This document shows positions 1-6,171 of a stretch of 64,000 bases of DNA, piece by piece. The notes under the pieces were generated by a model. That model was not told the DNA's origin. It did no database searches and worked only from the letters and a program-made list of their open reading frames with translations. Made by a program: the position numbers and the translations under genes. The DNA is from Pseudogemmobacter humi (GTDB lineage Bacteria > Pseudomonadota > Alphaproteobacteria > Rhodobacterales > Rhodobacteraceae): the NCBI RefSeq assembly GCF_900609055.1, contig NZ_UXAW01000067.1:1-64000 (forward strand), read 5' to 3'. Every line of letters begins with the position of its first letter. Position 1 is the stretch's first letter.

Positions 1-430
1 CCCCGGCATGCAGCCCCCCCCCCACGACCTCGGCCACCGACCGATCCGTGGCATCGCTGCGATAGCGCTGCGCAGCCAGATCGTAGCAGGACGAGATCGC
101 GACGAAGATATCGATGCGCATCGCCTTGTCCGGTTCGCGCAGCGGCGCGGCCGGGGCCTCCTTCACAGCCATGGGGACTTTCTCCTTCTGATCGGGTTTC
201 GCGGACGCGGCAGCCTTCCGCTGCGCCTCGCAGGCGGGGCAATGCAGCTTCCCGCGCACCACGGCCCAGCCATGGGCGCAGAGCTTGCGGGTGATCTGGC
301 CCTCGTTCGGGAGCCAGGCGCCACTCGCCGACCGCTCGTAATCGCAGGTGATGGTTTCCTCGCGGGCGCAGCCGTCACAGACCGCTGTGGCGCGATTGAC
401 GCCCTTGCCGATGATCGGGCGGATGGTCAC
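1..430 (-). CDS. Cys-rich phage protein, 3' part outside window
   Basis: The reading frame starts at a GTG that overlaps the stop of the upstream gene (GTGA at 427-430) and stays open to the window edge, about 143 residues. The N-terminal half has a zinc-ribbon-like set of cysteines: VCDGC near residue 19, TCDY near 29, LCAHG near 50 and CPAC near 64. A charged linker and a C-terminal region (FVAISSCYDLAAQRY) follow. It is the last visible gene of a leftward operon that starts at 2190. A run of nine to ten G on the coding strand lies near the edge, so an indel there cannot be excluded. Function is unknown; nucleic-acid binding is an inference from the cysteines. Confidence 0.7.
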   Translation of the reverse strand, partial: MTIRPIIGKGVNRATAVCDGCAREETITCDYERSASGAWLPNEGQITRKLCAHGWAVVRGKLHCPACEAQRKAAASAKPDQKEKVPMAVKEAPAAPLREPDKAMRIDIFVAISSCYDLAAQRYRSDATDRSVAEVVGGGLHAG

Positions 431-1029
431 GGCACGCCCTCCGGCCCATCGGGCAGCGGGTGCCAGAACGGGAAAAACCGGCCCCAATTCGCGATCTCAT
501 TTTGGGTTGTGCCGCCGTCACCACGGCGCAGAGTGCCATCCTCGACCGTGCCGATGATGGCGCAGGACAGCGGCTGCCACCACAGCAGCACGCGCCGCCG
601 ATCCAGCATCGTGTCGATGGGTTGCCACACCTTCCCGACAGGTCGGGAGCGGAGGGCGGTGATGGCAGCATTGAGGCGATAGACCAGATCGGTCACCGGC
701 CGCCCGAGACCCGCGATTTGTGCCTCGTGCTGCAACCTATCCAGCTCGGCCTCCGGCGATCCCGTGAGGGCGGACAGATCGGCGACCGGATGCGGTGCGC
801 GCGAAACCATCCGCGCGAGCGCGATTGCCAGCATCGCGCAATACCATTCTGCCCGCTCGCGCCTCCAGGGCCGGCCATCATTGTCCAGATCAAACGACTG
901 ATGATCGACGGTCAGGCGCGGCTGGCCGGCCCGGCCGAGGCCGACGAACTGCAACATGGCGGCTTCGAGGTTGGTCAGCGAGCGCCCGGCGCGTTCGGCG
1001 GCAATCTCGCGGGTGAGATATTCGGTCAT
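427..1029 (-). CDS. Hypothetical phage protein with DUF551-like C-terminus
   Basis: Encodes 200 residues starting MTEYLTREIAAER. The ATG was chosen because it overlaps the stop of the methyltransferase gene upstream (ATGA), as elsewhere in this operon; a longer in-frame extension to 1188 lies inside that gene. The C-terminal part reads WQPIDT, then VLLWW, then WHPLPDGP. This resembles the DUF551 arrangement (WQPIETAP, VLLY, WMPLPEPP) found in many small phage proteins. The N-terminal part is not recognised. It is the fourth gene of the leftward operon. Confidence 0.7.
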   Translation of the reverse strand: MTEYLTREIAAERAGRSLTNLEAAMLQFVGLGRAGQPRLTVDHQSFDLDNDGRPWRRERAEWYCAMLAIALARMVSRAPHPVADLSALTGSPEAELDRLQHEAQIAGLGRPVTDLVYRLNAAITALRSRPVGKVWQPIDTMLDRRRVLLWWQPLSCAIIGTVEDGTLRRGDGGTTQNEIANWGRFFPFWHPLPDGPEGVP

Positions 1030-1718
1030 GCGAAAAGCTCCCCCTGCCGGCTGTCCGGCACGTCGCGATAGAGGCGCCGCCGCAGCCAGGCGTTCGGCCC
1101 GACGGGCGGGCGGTTCAGATCCCAGACAAACCAGCTGTTGCGCTGCGGCGGCGATCCGCCGCCCCGGAAGTCGATCTTCCAGCAGCACAGATATTCGACC
1201 GAGGGCGTGAAGCTGCTGAACAGGTCATCAAACCCGTTGATCCGCGCAGCAGCCCAATCCGCGTTCAGCAACAGCGCCAGATAACCCGGGCGCAGGCCGA
1301 GCGCCTGGCGCAGCCAGCGGCCGTGGCCGTCGCGCGCGTTGATCTCGCCATAGGGCGGATTGGTGATCTGGATCGGAGCCGCGGCCGCCCTGAAATCGTA
1401 GAAGCTGCGCAGCGTGAGACCGGGCCAGCCTCGGTCCACCACGTCCGAGCCCACCACACCGAACCCATGATCCAGCAGAACCCGGGCAATGTGCCCGGCC
1501 CCGACCGCCGTTTCCCAGACCAGATCGCCATGCGCGCGGATGTGGTCGATCTCGACTGCCAGAAAAGCCGCCGTCGCATCCGGCGGCGTCGGGTCATAGT
1601 CCAGCGGATCGCGGGTGTCAGTGGGCACCACCACCGGCAGATCAGCCAGCATCGCCTGCGCAGCGGCAGGCTTCGGCTTCGTGGCACGGAACAGGGATTT
1701 GGTGCTGGCGGCGGTCAT
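1026..1718 (-). CDS. Phage DNA N6-adenine methyltransferase-like protein
   Basis: Encodes 230 residues. Two class I methyltransferase motifs are visible: an SAM-binding motif-I-like stretch ETAVGAGHIARVLLDHGF (about residues 69-86) and the catalytic motif IV ITNPPYGEI (about 118-126). The NPPY tetrapeptide is typical of N6-adenine (or N4-cytosine) DNA methyltransferases. There is no separate target-recognition domain and no nuclease partner nearby, so it looks like an orphan phage modification enzyme rather than half of a restriction system. It overlaps both neighbours by 4 bases (ATGA). Target sequence cannot be read from the protein. Confidence 0.8.
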   Translation of the reverse strand: MTAASTKSLFRATKPKPAAAQAMLADLPVVVPTDTRDPLDYDPTPPDATAAFLAVEIDHIRAHGDLVWETAVGAGHIARVLLDHGFGVVGSDVVDRGWPGLTLRSFYDFRAAAAPIQITNPPYGEINARDGHGRWLRQALGLRPGYLALLLNADWAAARINGFDDLFSSFTPSVEYLCCWKIDFRGGGSPPQRNSWFVWDLNRPPVGPNAWLRRRLYRDVPDSRQGELFA

Positions 1719-1981
1719 GCCGCCCCCCTCTCGCCCACGCGGCGGCGCAGGTCTTCCAGCAGAGCTTTGGCGGCGGGCGACGGTTCGCGCAGCACGGTGA
1801 CGACACCATCGACCAGCACTGTCTGGCCTGCGACATGAAAGCCGCTGACCCCGTGGGCCTTATAGAATGCCTCCAGCACCTCGCGCCCCGGTTGGCCGAG
1901 CTGGCGCGCCAACTGTATGATCTCGGCCACCGCCCGGTGGAACGGCACCAGATCAGCCCGGAAATCAACCGTCTTCGTCAT
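1715..1981 (-). CDS. Small hypothetical phage protein
   Basis: Encodes 88 residues beginning MTKTVDFRADLVPF. It overlaps the methyltransferase gene downstream by 4 bases and the 70-residue gene upstream by 4 bases, so it belongs to the same leftward operon. The sequence is mostly helical with no membrane segment or cysteine motif. No family is recognised. Confidence 0.65.
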   Translation of the reverse strand: MTKTVDFRADLVPFHRAVAEIIQLARQLGQPGREVLEAFYKAHGVSGFHVAGQTVLVDGVVTVLREPSPAAKALLEDLRRRVGERGAA

Positions 1982-2190
1982 GCGACCCTCCGGCTGAAAA
2001 AGAGAACGACGCTGCGCGAGCGGCAGCTTCGGAACACAGGGAGAGGGGCGGCCAGATCCCGATCGGCTTCGACCTGCCGTTGCCAGGCGCGCAGATCCGC
2101 CAGATCGGATTGCAGATCGAGAATCGCCGCTTGCTCGGGCGTAAGCCGGCCGGCCCGCGCGGCTGGAAGGAGACTGAAGCGCCGGGTCAT
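1978..2190 (-). CDS. First gene of leftward prophage operon, hypothetical
   Basis: Encodes 70 residues beginning MTRRFSLLPAARAGRL. The start is supported by GGAGAG about 9 bases upstream and by an ATGA overlap with the next gene. The middle (LTPEQAAILDLQSDLADLRAWQRQVEAD) is a likely helix or short coiled coil; the C-terminus is basic. It opens the leftward gene set that includes the NPPY methyltransferase. Function unknown. Confidence 0.6.
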   Translation of the reverse strand: MTRRFSLLPAARAGRLTPEQAAILDLQSDLADLRAWQRQVEADRDLAAPLPVFRSCRSRSVVLFFSRRVA

Positions 2191-2563
2191 TGCGCTCTCT
2201 CCAGTTTACTCTGCGTCAAGGAATTTTTTTCGGCACTTCCAGCGCGGCGGTTATGGGAAAACCCCGTGGAAAAGCCTGAGGGAAAGGAACTTCTTGACCA
2301 TCAGGACGGTGCGCACCCACATGCTTGGCACAATATCTTGTGTAAGGTTGTTCCAGTTTCCACAAAACACCCACGCATCCCACAAGGTTGTGCGGAACCT
2401 TATTCCTTCTTGCACACTGGGAATTTTCCCACTTAGGGATTGAGGCGGGCACCTGAGAAATGCCCGCCCCGGTCAAAGCTGCGCCGTTCGCAAATGCAGC
2501 TCCAACTGTGGATCGCGAGATTCCAGCTCTCGATCCACTCGCAGCCAGGAAAGGAAGATTCCT
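2191..2563. promoter_or_regulatory. Divergent intergenic control region with palindromes
   Basis: No convincing gene is seen between the leftward operon (start 2190) and the rightward gene at 2564. It holds several symmetric sequences: AAGGTT-N6-AACCTT at 2384-2401, TGGGAA-TT-TTCCCA at 2418-2431, an 8-bp-stem hairpin GGCGGGCA/TGCCCGCC at 2444-2468 without a T tract, and an 11-bp stem with a 2-base bulge (2508-2538) just before the ribosome binding site of the 2564 gene. A second AAGGTT half-site lies at 2344-2349. The positions suit operators or replication-type signals, but which protein binds is unknown. Confidence 0.5.
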
Positions 2564-2782
2564 ATGGCCACGAATCTGCATACCTTCGACGGGGTGCTGA
2601 TTAATCCTATCACGATCCGGCGCAAGTATCTCGGCCCCGGAGAAGAGCAGTGGGCACGTCGACGGCGTGAAGAAGGTGAGTTGATCCACGAAATCGCCCA
2701 CCAGCTCGGCGCCCATCCCTTTCTGGTCAGTAAGGCCATCCGGGAGGCGCGCGTGAGCGACGGGCAGATGATCCTGCTTTGA
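2564..2782 (+). CDS. Small phage protein with HTH-like segment
   Basis: Encodes 72 residues. A GGAAAGGAAG ribosome binding site sits 6-7 bases before the ATG. The C-terminal half (ELIHEIAHQLGAHPFLVSKA) has the spacing of a helix-turn-helix, so DNA binding is plausible. It is a single gene between the palindrome-rich control region and a convergent regulator gene at 2814-3233. No family is recognised with confidence. Confidence 0.6.
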   Translation: MATNLHTFDGVLINPITIRRKYLGPGEEQWARRRREEGELIHEIAHQLGAHPFLVSKAIREARVSDGQMILL

Positions 2783-2813
2783 ACCTTTCGCTGGAGGCGG
2801 ATGGTTTCTGCTC

Positions 2814-3233
2814 TCAGCCATCGTCCGCCTCCAGCAACGAGGCGAGGCCCTTGACCGCGGTCAGCGCCTCCTGCGCTTCCTTGCGCGCCGTCGAGCGGCA
2901 GCCGCGCCCCGAGGCGTAATCCATCGCGGCGCTGACGGCCTCGCCGCTTTCGCGCACCGCCTCGGCCGCAGCCTGCATCAGATTGTGGCCCTGGGCGATC
3001 TCGGGCAGAGACCGGGCGAGCCAGCGGCGCACGCAGGGATCGCCGGCGGCATCCTCAAGCGCCATGATCTCATCCAGCGGCCAGCTCAGTTGCCCGCTGT
3101 TACGCTTCGAGATCGATCCTTTGGACACTTCGGTCCCAAGCCGGGCGCCGATCAGCGCGGCTGCGGCATCGACGCCGCCGACCTTATCGACCAGCCCCTG
3201 CATCAGTGCGCGGATCATCATGCGGTCAGACAT
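2814..3233 (-). CDS. Phage regulator, CII-like (tentative)
   Basis: Encodes 139 residues starting MSDRMMIRALMQGLV. The ATG at 3233 was preferred to one 15 bases upstream because GGAGG lies 7 bases before it. The N-terminal half (VGGVDAAAALIG, then KGSISKRNSGQL, then LDEIMALEDAAGD) resembles the layout of phage CII-type regulators (PF06892-like), including the 'D-x-x-G-D' ending of the conserved block. An 11-bp palindrome GTCAACTTGAC (3263-3273) lies 30 bases upstream and may be its operator. Family assignment is by eye only. Confidence 0.55.
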   Translation of the reverse strand: MSDRMMIRALMQGLVDKVGGVDAAAALIGARLGTEVSKGSISKRNSGQLSWPLDEIMALEDAAGDPCVRRWLARSLPEIAQGHNLMQAAAEAVRESGEAVSAAMDYASGRGCRSTARKEAQEALTAVKGLASLLEADDG

Positions 3234-3262
3234 GGCACGCCTCCGCAACCGGAGCGCGCCCC

Positions 3263-3273
3263 GTCAACTTGAC
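3263..3273. promoter_or_regulatory. Palindrome GTCAA-C-TTGAC upstream of CII-like gene
   Basis: A perfect inverted repeat with 5-base arms and a single central base lies 30 bases upstream of the start at 3233. Its position fits an operator for the adjacent regulator gene. This is inferred from symmetry and position only. Confidence 0.35.
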
Positions 3274-3414
3274 ATGAATCACCGCTATTCTCAGCGTGGA
3301 CAGGGAGCCAGAGGCCCGGCTTGCCCGGGGCAGGCCAGACAACCGCGATTGGTTGCGGCGAGAGGGGCGGAATCCCTCCCGCCGCGCATGGCCATCGCAA
3401 GAAAGGAAATTGCA

Positions 3415-3696
3415 ATGCCCATGTTCGGGGGCCGCGAGGCCACGTTTTTTGATGAGGATACAGGGGTCGAGCTCAACCGCGTCCCGATCAAACGGAGCAA
3501 AATCGAGGCAGGCGCACAAACCGACACTGTGTTCAAATACGCCCGCCTCGGCCTGCCCCAGCACCGCATCGCAGCAATGCTGGGCGTCCACCCTCTCGAA
3601 ATCTCCGAAATCCTTGGCGACAAGCCGCGTGCGCCCGGCACCAGCGATCTCCACGACGGGCATGGAGACCCGAACCAGCCCGATCTGGAGCTTTGA
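3415..3696 (+). CDS. Small phage protein with HTH-like segment
   Basis: Encodes 93 residues beginning MPMFGGREATFFDEDTG. The start was chosen because AAAGGAAA lies 6 bases upstream; the in-frame extension further upstream lacks such a site. The middle segment HRIAAMLGVHPLEISEILGD reads as a helix-turn-helix (helix, G-V turn, second helix), suggesting a DNA-binding or sigma-like role. It converges on the next gene with an 8-base gap. No family recognised. Confidence 0.6.
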   Translation: MPMFGGREATFFDEDTGVELNRVPIKRSKIEAGAQTDTVFKYARLGLPQHRIAAMLGVHPLEISEILGDKPRAPGTSDLHDGHGDPNQPDLEL

Positions 3697-3704
3697 GCCC
3701 GTCC

Positions 3705-3908
3705 TCATGCCGGCAACTCCGGGCCGGGAGCGAGCGGGTCTGAAAACTCCACATTGACGGATCCATCCTCTTCAAGCGCAGCGGTGACCGAGACGTAATC
3801 GCTGAACGCATAGACCTCGGCTCCGCGGACGTTACGCCCGGTATGCTCGGCGATGGCTTTGATGATCGCCTGGGCAAGGGTCAGTTTGGGATAGTCAGGC
3901 GAGGGCAT
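3705..3908 (-). CDS. Small hypothetical phage protein
   Basis: Encodes 67 residues beginning MPSPDYPKLTLAQAIIKAI. A strong AGGAGG site 6-7 bases upstream supports the start. The sequence is an N-terminal helix followed by alternating beta-type residues (YVSVTAALEEDGSVNVEF). It is leftward, downstream of the small membrane protein at 4005-4172. Function unknown. Confidence 0.6.
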   Translation of the reverse strand: MPSPDYPKLTLAQAIIKAIAEHTGRNVRGAEVYAFSDYVSVTAALEEDGSVNVEFSDPLAPGPELPA

Positions 3909-4004
3909 GCGAAAACCTCCTGTCGGCCACGGAAACCTTGTTTCCTTGGTGCGCGGCCGCGCCCGTGCGAGGGTCGGGCCATGGAAAACGAGCGTTCCGA
4001 ATTG

Positions 4005-4172
4005 CTACGGCGACCGACGGCGCCGCCGTTTGGCGGCGGCCTGAAACGCCTCCCGCTCTTCGCGCTTCCTGCGGGACATCGCGATGTGCGCGATCAGCGC
4101 CGCGATGATCGACACGACGGCGGACACCGCCGAAATCGCCAGCAGAACCAGCGGCAGCAGGTCGGCATCCAT
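4005..4172 (-). CDS. Small single-span membrane protein
   Basis: Encodes 55 residues: a short acidic N-terminus (MDAD), one hydrophobic span of about 27 residues (LLPLVLLAISAVSAVVSIIA onward), then a strongly basic tail with SRRKREEREAF and a run of arginines. GGAG lies 7 bases before the ATG at 4172; another ATG six bases upstream is too close to that site. The topology suggests N-out, C-in. Similar small membrane proteins are common beside phage lysogeny modules, but no function can be assigned. Confidence 0.6.
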   Translation of the reverse strand: MDADLLPLVLLAISAVSAVVSIIAALIAHIAMSRRKREEREAFQAAAKRRRRRSP

Positions 4173-4208
4173 GTGCATTCTCCGGTGAGAGGGTCAGGAA
4201 GGACGGCA

Positions 4209-4481
4209 TCATGCGGCGTCCTGTTCGTCGGGGGAGGACACACCAAAAAGAACATCCTTCTCGTTGAGAATTCGGGGCTTGCTATGACCCTCGGGCCAAT
4301 TTTCCGAAAACCACAAAAGTGCGGACCACAACCTCCGGGTGGTGATATCCGCGCCTATCCGAAGAGCCCTCAGCTTCTTCGCATCACCGAACACCCGATG
4401 CGAAACAGTCTTGTCTTCGGTGACGCCAGTGGCAGCCTTGTAGGCATCCGCCACAAAGATGAGGTGATCAATAGAGCACAT
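4209..4481 (-). CDS. Cro-position phage protein divergent from repressor
   Basis: Encodes 90 residues starting MCSIDHLIFVADAYKAATG. It is transcribed away from the repressor gene, as cro is in lambdoid phages. The sequence (VFGDAKKLRALRIGADITTRR) could contain a small DNA-binding fold but has no clear HTH. An in-frame TTG lies 9 bases upstream; ATG was preferred. There is no good Shine-Dalgarno site. A candidate leftward promoter (TTGACA at 4511-4516, GATATT at 4489-4494) would place the transcript start within a base or so of this ATG, so translation may be leaderless. Confidence 0.6.
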   Translation of the reverse strand: MCSIDHLIFVADAYKAATGVTEDKTVSHRVFGDAKKLRALRIGADITTRRLWSALLWFSENWPEGHSKPRILNEKDVLFGVSSPDEQDAA

Positions 4482-4488
4482 GCCGCCC

Positions 4489-4516
4489 AATATCGGTTAT
4501 ATTACCGACATGTCAA
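4489..4516 (-). promoter_or_regulatory. Leftward promoter inside the lysogeny operator region
   Basis: On the minus strand a consensus -35 TTGACA (4511-4516) is followed after 16 bases by GATATT (4489-4494, four of six matches). The operator at 4494-4507 lies in the spacer and touches the -10, so repressor binding should block polymerase. It would drive the 4209-4481 gene. Confidence 0.5.
4494..4507. promoter_or_regulatory. Repressor operator site 1 (CGGT-N6-ACCG)
   Basis: CGGT-TATATT-ACCG, extended by flanking T and A to a 16-base inverted repeat. It is one of three such sites between the divergent repressor and cro-position genes, and it overlaps the leftward promoter. Confidence 0.65.
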
Positions 4517-4530
4517 CGGTGATCTTACCG
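4517..4530. promoter_or_regulatory. Repressor operator site 2 (CGGT-N6-ACCG)
   Basis: CGGT-GATCTT-ACCG, centred 23 bases from site 1 and directly abutting the TTGACA -35 box of the leftward promoter. Confidence 0.6.
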
Positions 4531-4550
4531 ATGGCTGTTCTCACCCGGTT

Positions 4551-4564
4551 CGGTAGAAAAACCG
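4551..4564. promoter_or_regulatory. Repressor operator site 3 (CGGT-N6-ACCG)
   Basis: CGGT-AGAAAA-ACCG ends one base before the repressor start codon at 4566. Binding here should block transcription or translation of the repressor gene itself, which suggests negative autoregulation at high repressor level. Confidence 0.6.
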
Positions 4565-4565
4565 C

Positions 4566-5216
4566 ATGGATATGCTCGCAATTCTTGCTCGCATCGAAGC
4601 ATGGATCGCCGACCGGCGAGGATCAGGCGACATGGTGACCGTTTCGTCACTCGGGAAGAGGGCGACGGGTTCCCCAGACACCATTCGAAACTGGATCCGC
4701 TCAAGAGATGCGGGGCAGAGGATCGGAGCGACAGCGCTCAAGGTCGAGCAGGTTGCTCACGCCATGGGAGTCAGCGCCGAATGGCTGATCGCCGGCGAAG
4801 GCGACCCACGCGCGCTCCCGGTGCCCGGTGTCGACCCCGTCCCCTTGATCTCTTGGGTCAGCGCCGGACAACTGGCTGAACAAGACGGAATTATCGATTT
4901 TGAGAACTTCCCGCGGATTTATGTGGCCGACTTACCCCCTGGAAGGTGGATAGCCCTCAGGGTTGATGGAAATTCCATGAACAAGATCAGCCCGCACGAT
5001 TCCGTCATTATTGTTAATATGAACGACAGAGGCCTAGTTTCAGGTAAGTGCTACGTCGTCGCCGATGAAGCAACAGGAGAAGCGACCTACAAAGCGTATG
5101 ACCCCAAAGCGGATCCGCCATTTCAGCCCCGATCCTACCTACCCATTGACCCACCCAAGTTCGTCGGACCAGCTTTGGTAGTTGGCAGGGTGCATCGAAC
5201 GATGCTGGATTTATGA
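4566..5216 (+). CDS. Phage CI/LexA-type self-cleaving repressor
   Basis: Encodes 216 residues. Residues 1-75 form a helical DNA-binding region (VSSLGKRATGSPDTIRNWI and VEQVAHAMGVSAEWLIAG). Residues 90-216 are an S24-peptidase/LexA-like domain: a candidate Ala-Gly cleavage site at A100-G101 (WVSAGQ), nucleophile serine S137 in DGNSMNK, and general-base lysine K176 in EATYKAY. The key residues for RecA-stimulated self-cleavage are therefore present, so SOS induction is likely. There is no Shine-Dalgarno site before the ATG; operator 3 occupies that place, and a second ATG lies two codons in. It is flanked by operators and by the divergent cro-position gene. Confidence 0.9.
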   Translation: MDMLAILARIEAWIADRRGSGDMVTVSSLGKRATGSPDTIRNWIRSRDAGQRIGATALKVEQVAHAMGVSAEWLIAGEGDPRALPVPGVDPVPLISWVSAGQLAEQDGIIDFENFPRIYVADLPPGRWIALRVDGNSMNKISPHDSVIIVNMNDRGLVSGKCYVVADEATGEATYKAYDPKADPPFQPRSYLPIDPPKFVGPALVVGRVHRTMLDL

Positions 5217-5252
5217 AACCTGCCACAGGTTCAGTATGCAGGAGGAAAAGTA

Positions 5253-5513
5253 ATGGCCCAAAAGCCTAGAAAAACATTGATTATCGAAGTCTACAAGGCG
5301 GCGACCGCCCTCGTCTTCGCCTTGCTGTTTGCGGGCAGCGCGGCTGCGGGAGTTCTGGGCTGGGGGCTGGATATGCTGTCGCCGACCGTCGCTCTGGCGC
5401 TCGCCATCGGCGGCCCGGTGGCGAGCATCGGCGTGTTCGGACCCATTTTCGTGATGTTCGACAACAACGATTTACTGCATGCCATCGCCGAAAACCAGAT
5501 CACCAAGCCATAA
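5253..5513 (+). CDS. Small two-span membrane protein downstream of repressor
   Basis: Encodes 86 residues with two hydrophobic segments (about 17-40 and 45-70) separated by a short loop, and a basic N-terminus (MAQKPRKTL). AGGAGG lies about 7 bases before the ATG. It lies 36 bases after the repressor gene and is probably co-transcribed from it, so it would be expressed in the lysogen. Lysogeny-linked membrane proteins can act in superinfection exclusion, but nothing in the sequence proves this. Confidence 0.65.
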   Translation: MAQKPRKTLIIEVYKAATALVFALLFAGSAAAGVLGWGLDMLSPTVALALAIGGPVASIGVFGPIFVMFDNNDLLHAIAENQITKP

Positions 5514-5553
5514 ACATGGTGTCGGCGGCGCGGGGGAAATTGAGGGGAGAAGA

Positions 5554-5727
5554 ATGAGCATCCTTGAAATTATAGCTACGGTTCTGATTGCATCTTACGC
5601 AATGGCTGGTGGTGCGTTCCTAAACGCTGCGATCACATCACCCGAGAACTGCAAAAAGATACTCGATATCGCCCTCAAGCCAGGCCCCATGAGCGGATAT
5701 CACAAATTGTGTCTTATGGCGGGTTGA
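5554..5727 (+). CDS. Small membrane protein in lysogeny operon
   Basis: Encodes 57 residues starting MSILEIIATVLIASYAMAGG, with one N-terminal membrane span followed by a polar tail containing two cysteines. GGGGAGAAGA directly precedes the ATG. An extension further upstream in the same frame lacks a ribosome binding site. It probably belongs to the repressor transcript. Function unknown. Confidence 0.55.
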   Translation: MSILEIIATVLIASYAMAGGAFLNAAITSPENCKKILDIALKPGPMSGYHKLCLMAG

Positions 5728-5888
5728 TCATATTTATATTGCTGTCTCGCCTGAACCTGTCGCCCGATGGTACGGCAAACATATTCATCTGGCTCGCTGC
5801 GACGCACATGGCACTGCTGATTCTGATGATTGCCTGTCGGGCTATCTCAAACCACCTGACAGCACCCACAACGACAGGCCGAGGCTGA
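5724..5888 (+). CDS. Possible small membrane protein, TTG start
   Basis: A 54-codon frame begins at a TTG that overlaps the preceding stop (TTGA at 5724-5727). The product has two hydrophobic stretches (IIFILLSRLNL, then NIFIWLAATHMALLILMIA). There is no clear ribosome binding site, and it overlaps the opposite-strand gene at 5842-5943, so only one of the two may be real. Translational coupling to the upstream gene would be needed. Confidence 0.35.
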   Translation: MIIFILLSRLNLSPDGTANIFIWLAATHMALLILMIACRAISNHLTAPTTTGRG

Positions 5889-5943
5889 CGACGACAAACA
5901 GCATTGCCCAGAAAACTGCGCGCTCAGTTTTTTTATCACCCAT
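5842..5943 (-). CDS. Possible 33-residue membrane protein
   Basis: The product is MGDKKTER followed by one hydrophobic span (AVFWAMLFVVVSLGLSLWVL) and a short tail. GGAGGGG immediately upstream of the ATG is a good ribosome binding site. Its 3' end overlaps the 5724-5888 frame on the other strand. The next upstream sequence holds a plus-strand terminator and operators 4 and 5, so a leftward promoter would have to lie there. Confidence 0.4.
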   Translation of the reverse strand: MGDKKTERAVFWAMLFVVVSLGLSLWVLSGGLR

Positions 5944-5954
5944 CACCCCTCCCC

Positions 5955-5976
5955 AGCCCGCTCCGGCGGGCTTTTT
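5955..5976 (+). terminator. Rho-independent terminator of the lysogeny operon
   Basis: A 7-bp stem AGCCCGC/GCGGGCT with a four-base loop, followed by TTTTT, lies after the rightward repressor operon and before the early promoter. Confidence 0.75.
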
Positions 5977-6044
5977 GCTGTTCCCCGGCAACAGCGCCGG
6001 CCGGGTGATTCTGCCACGAGACCAGCGAACATCGCAACGATAAT

Positions 6045-6058
6045 CGGTTTTATTACCG
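6045..6058. promoter_or_regulatory. Repressor operator site 4 (CGGT-N6-ACCG)
   Basis: CGGT-TTTATT-ACCG, identical in all 14 positions to site 5 and centred 28 bases upstream of it. Confidence 0.65.
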
Positions 6059-6065
6059 CATTCTG

Positions 6066-6093
6066 TTGACTTCGGTTTTATTACCGATATTAT
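6066..6093 (+). promoter_or_regulatory. Rightward early promoter with embedded operator
   Basis: -35 TTGACT (6066-6071) and -10 TATTAT (6088-6093), each five of six matches to consensus, are separated by 16 bases. Those 16 bases are exactly the operator TCGGTTTTATTACCGA. A transcript starting near 6100 would enter the gene at 6172. Repressor bound here would occlude polymerase completely. Confidence 0.75.
6073..6086. promoter_or_regulatory. Repressor operator site 5 (CGGT-N6-ACCG)
   Basis: CGGT-TTTATT-ACCG fills the spacer of the rightward promoter, one base inside each promoter box. It has the same symmetry and N6 spacing as the three sites beside the repressor gene. Confidence 0.7.
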
Positions 6094-6171
6094 GCCTCCC
6101 CACCACCCCCGCTGAAGACGCCCAATCCGGACAAATCGCGGGGCTGGCATCGCAACCCGATGGAGGCACCC

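Noticed and set aside
3895-4212. 105-codon leftward frame
   Set aside because: It overlaps the well-supported 55-residue membrane protein (4005-4172) on the same strand; that frame has a proper ribosome binding site and a clear membrane span, whereas this product is Arg/Ala-rich without structure.
5955-5976. CRISPR or attachment-site hairpin
   Set aside because: The stem followed by TTTTT is an ordinary terminator; no repeat-spacer pattern occurs anywhere in the window.
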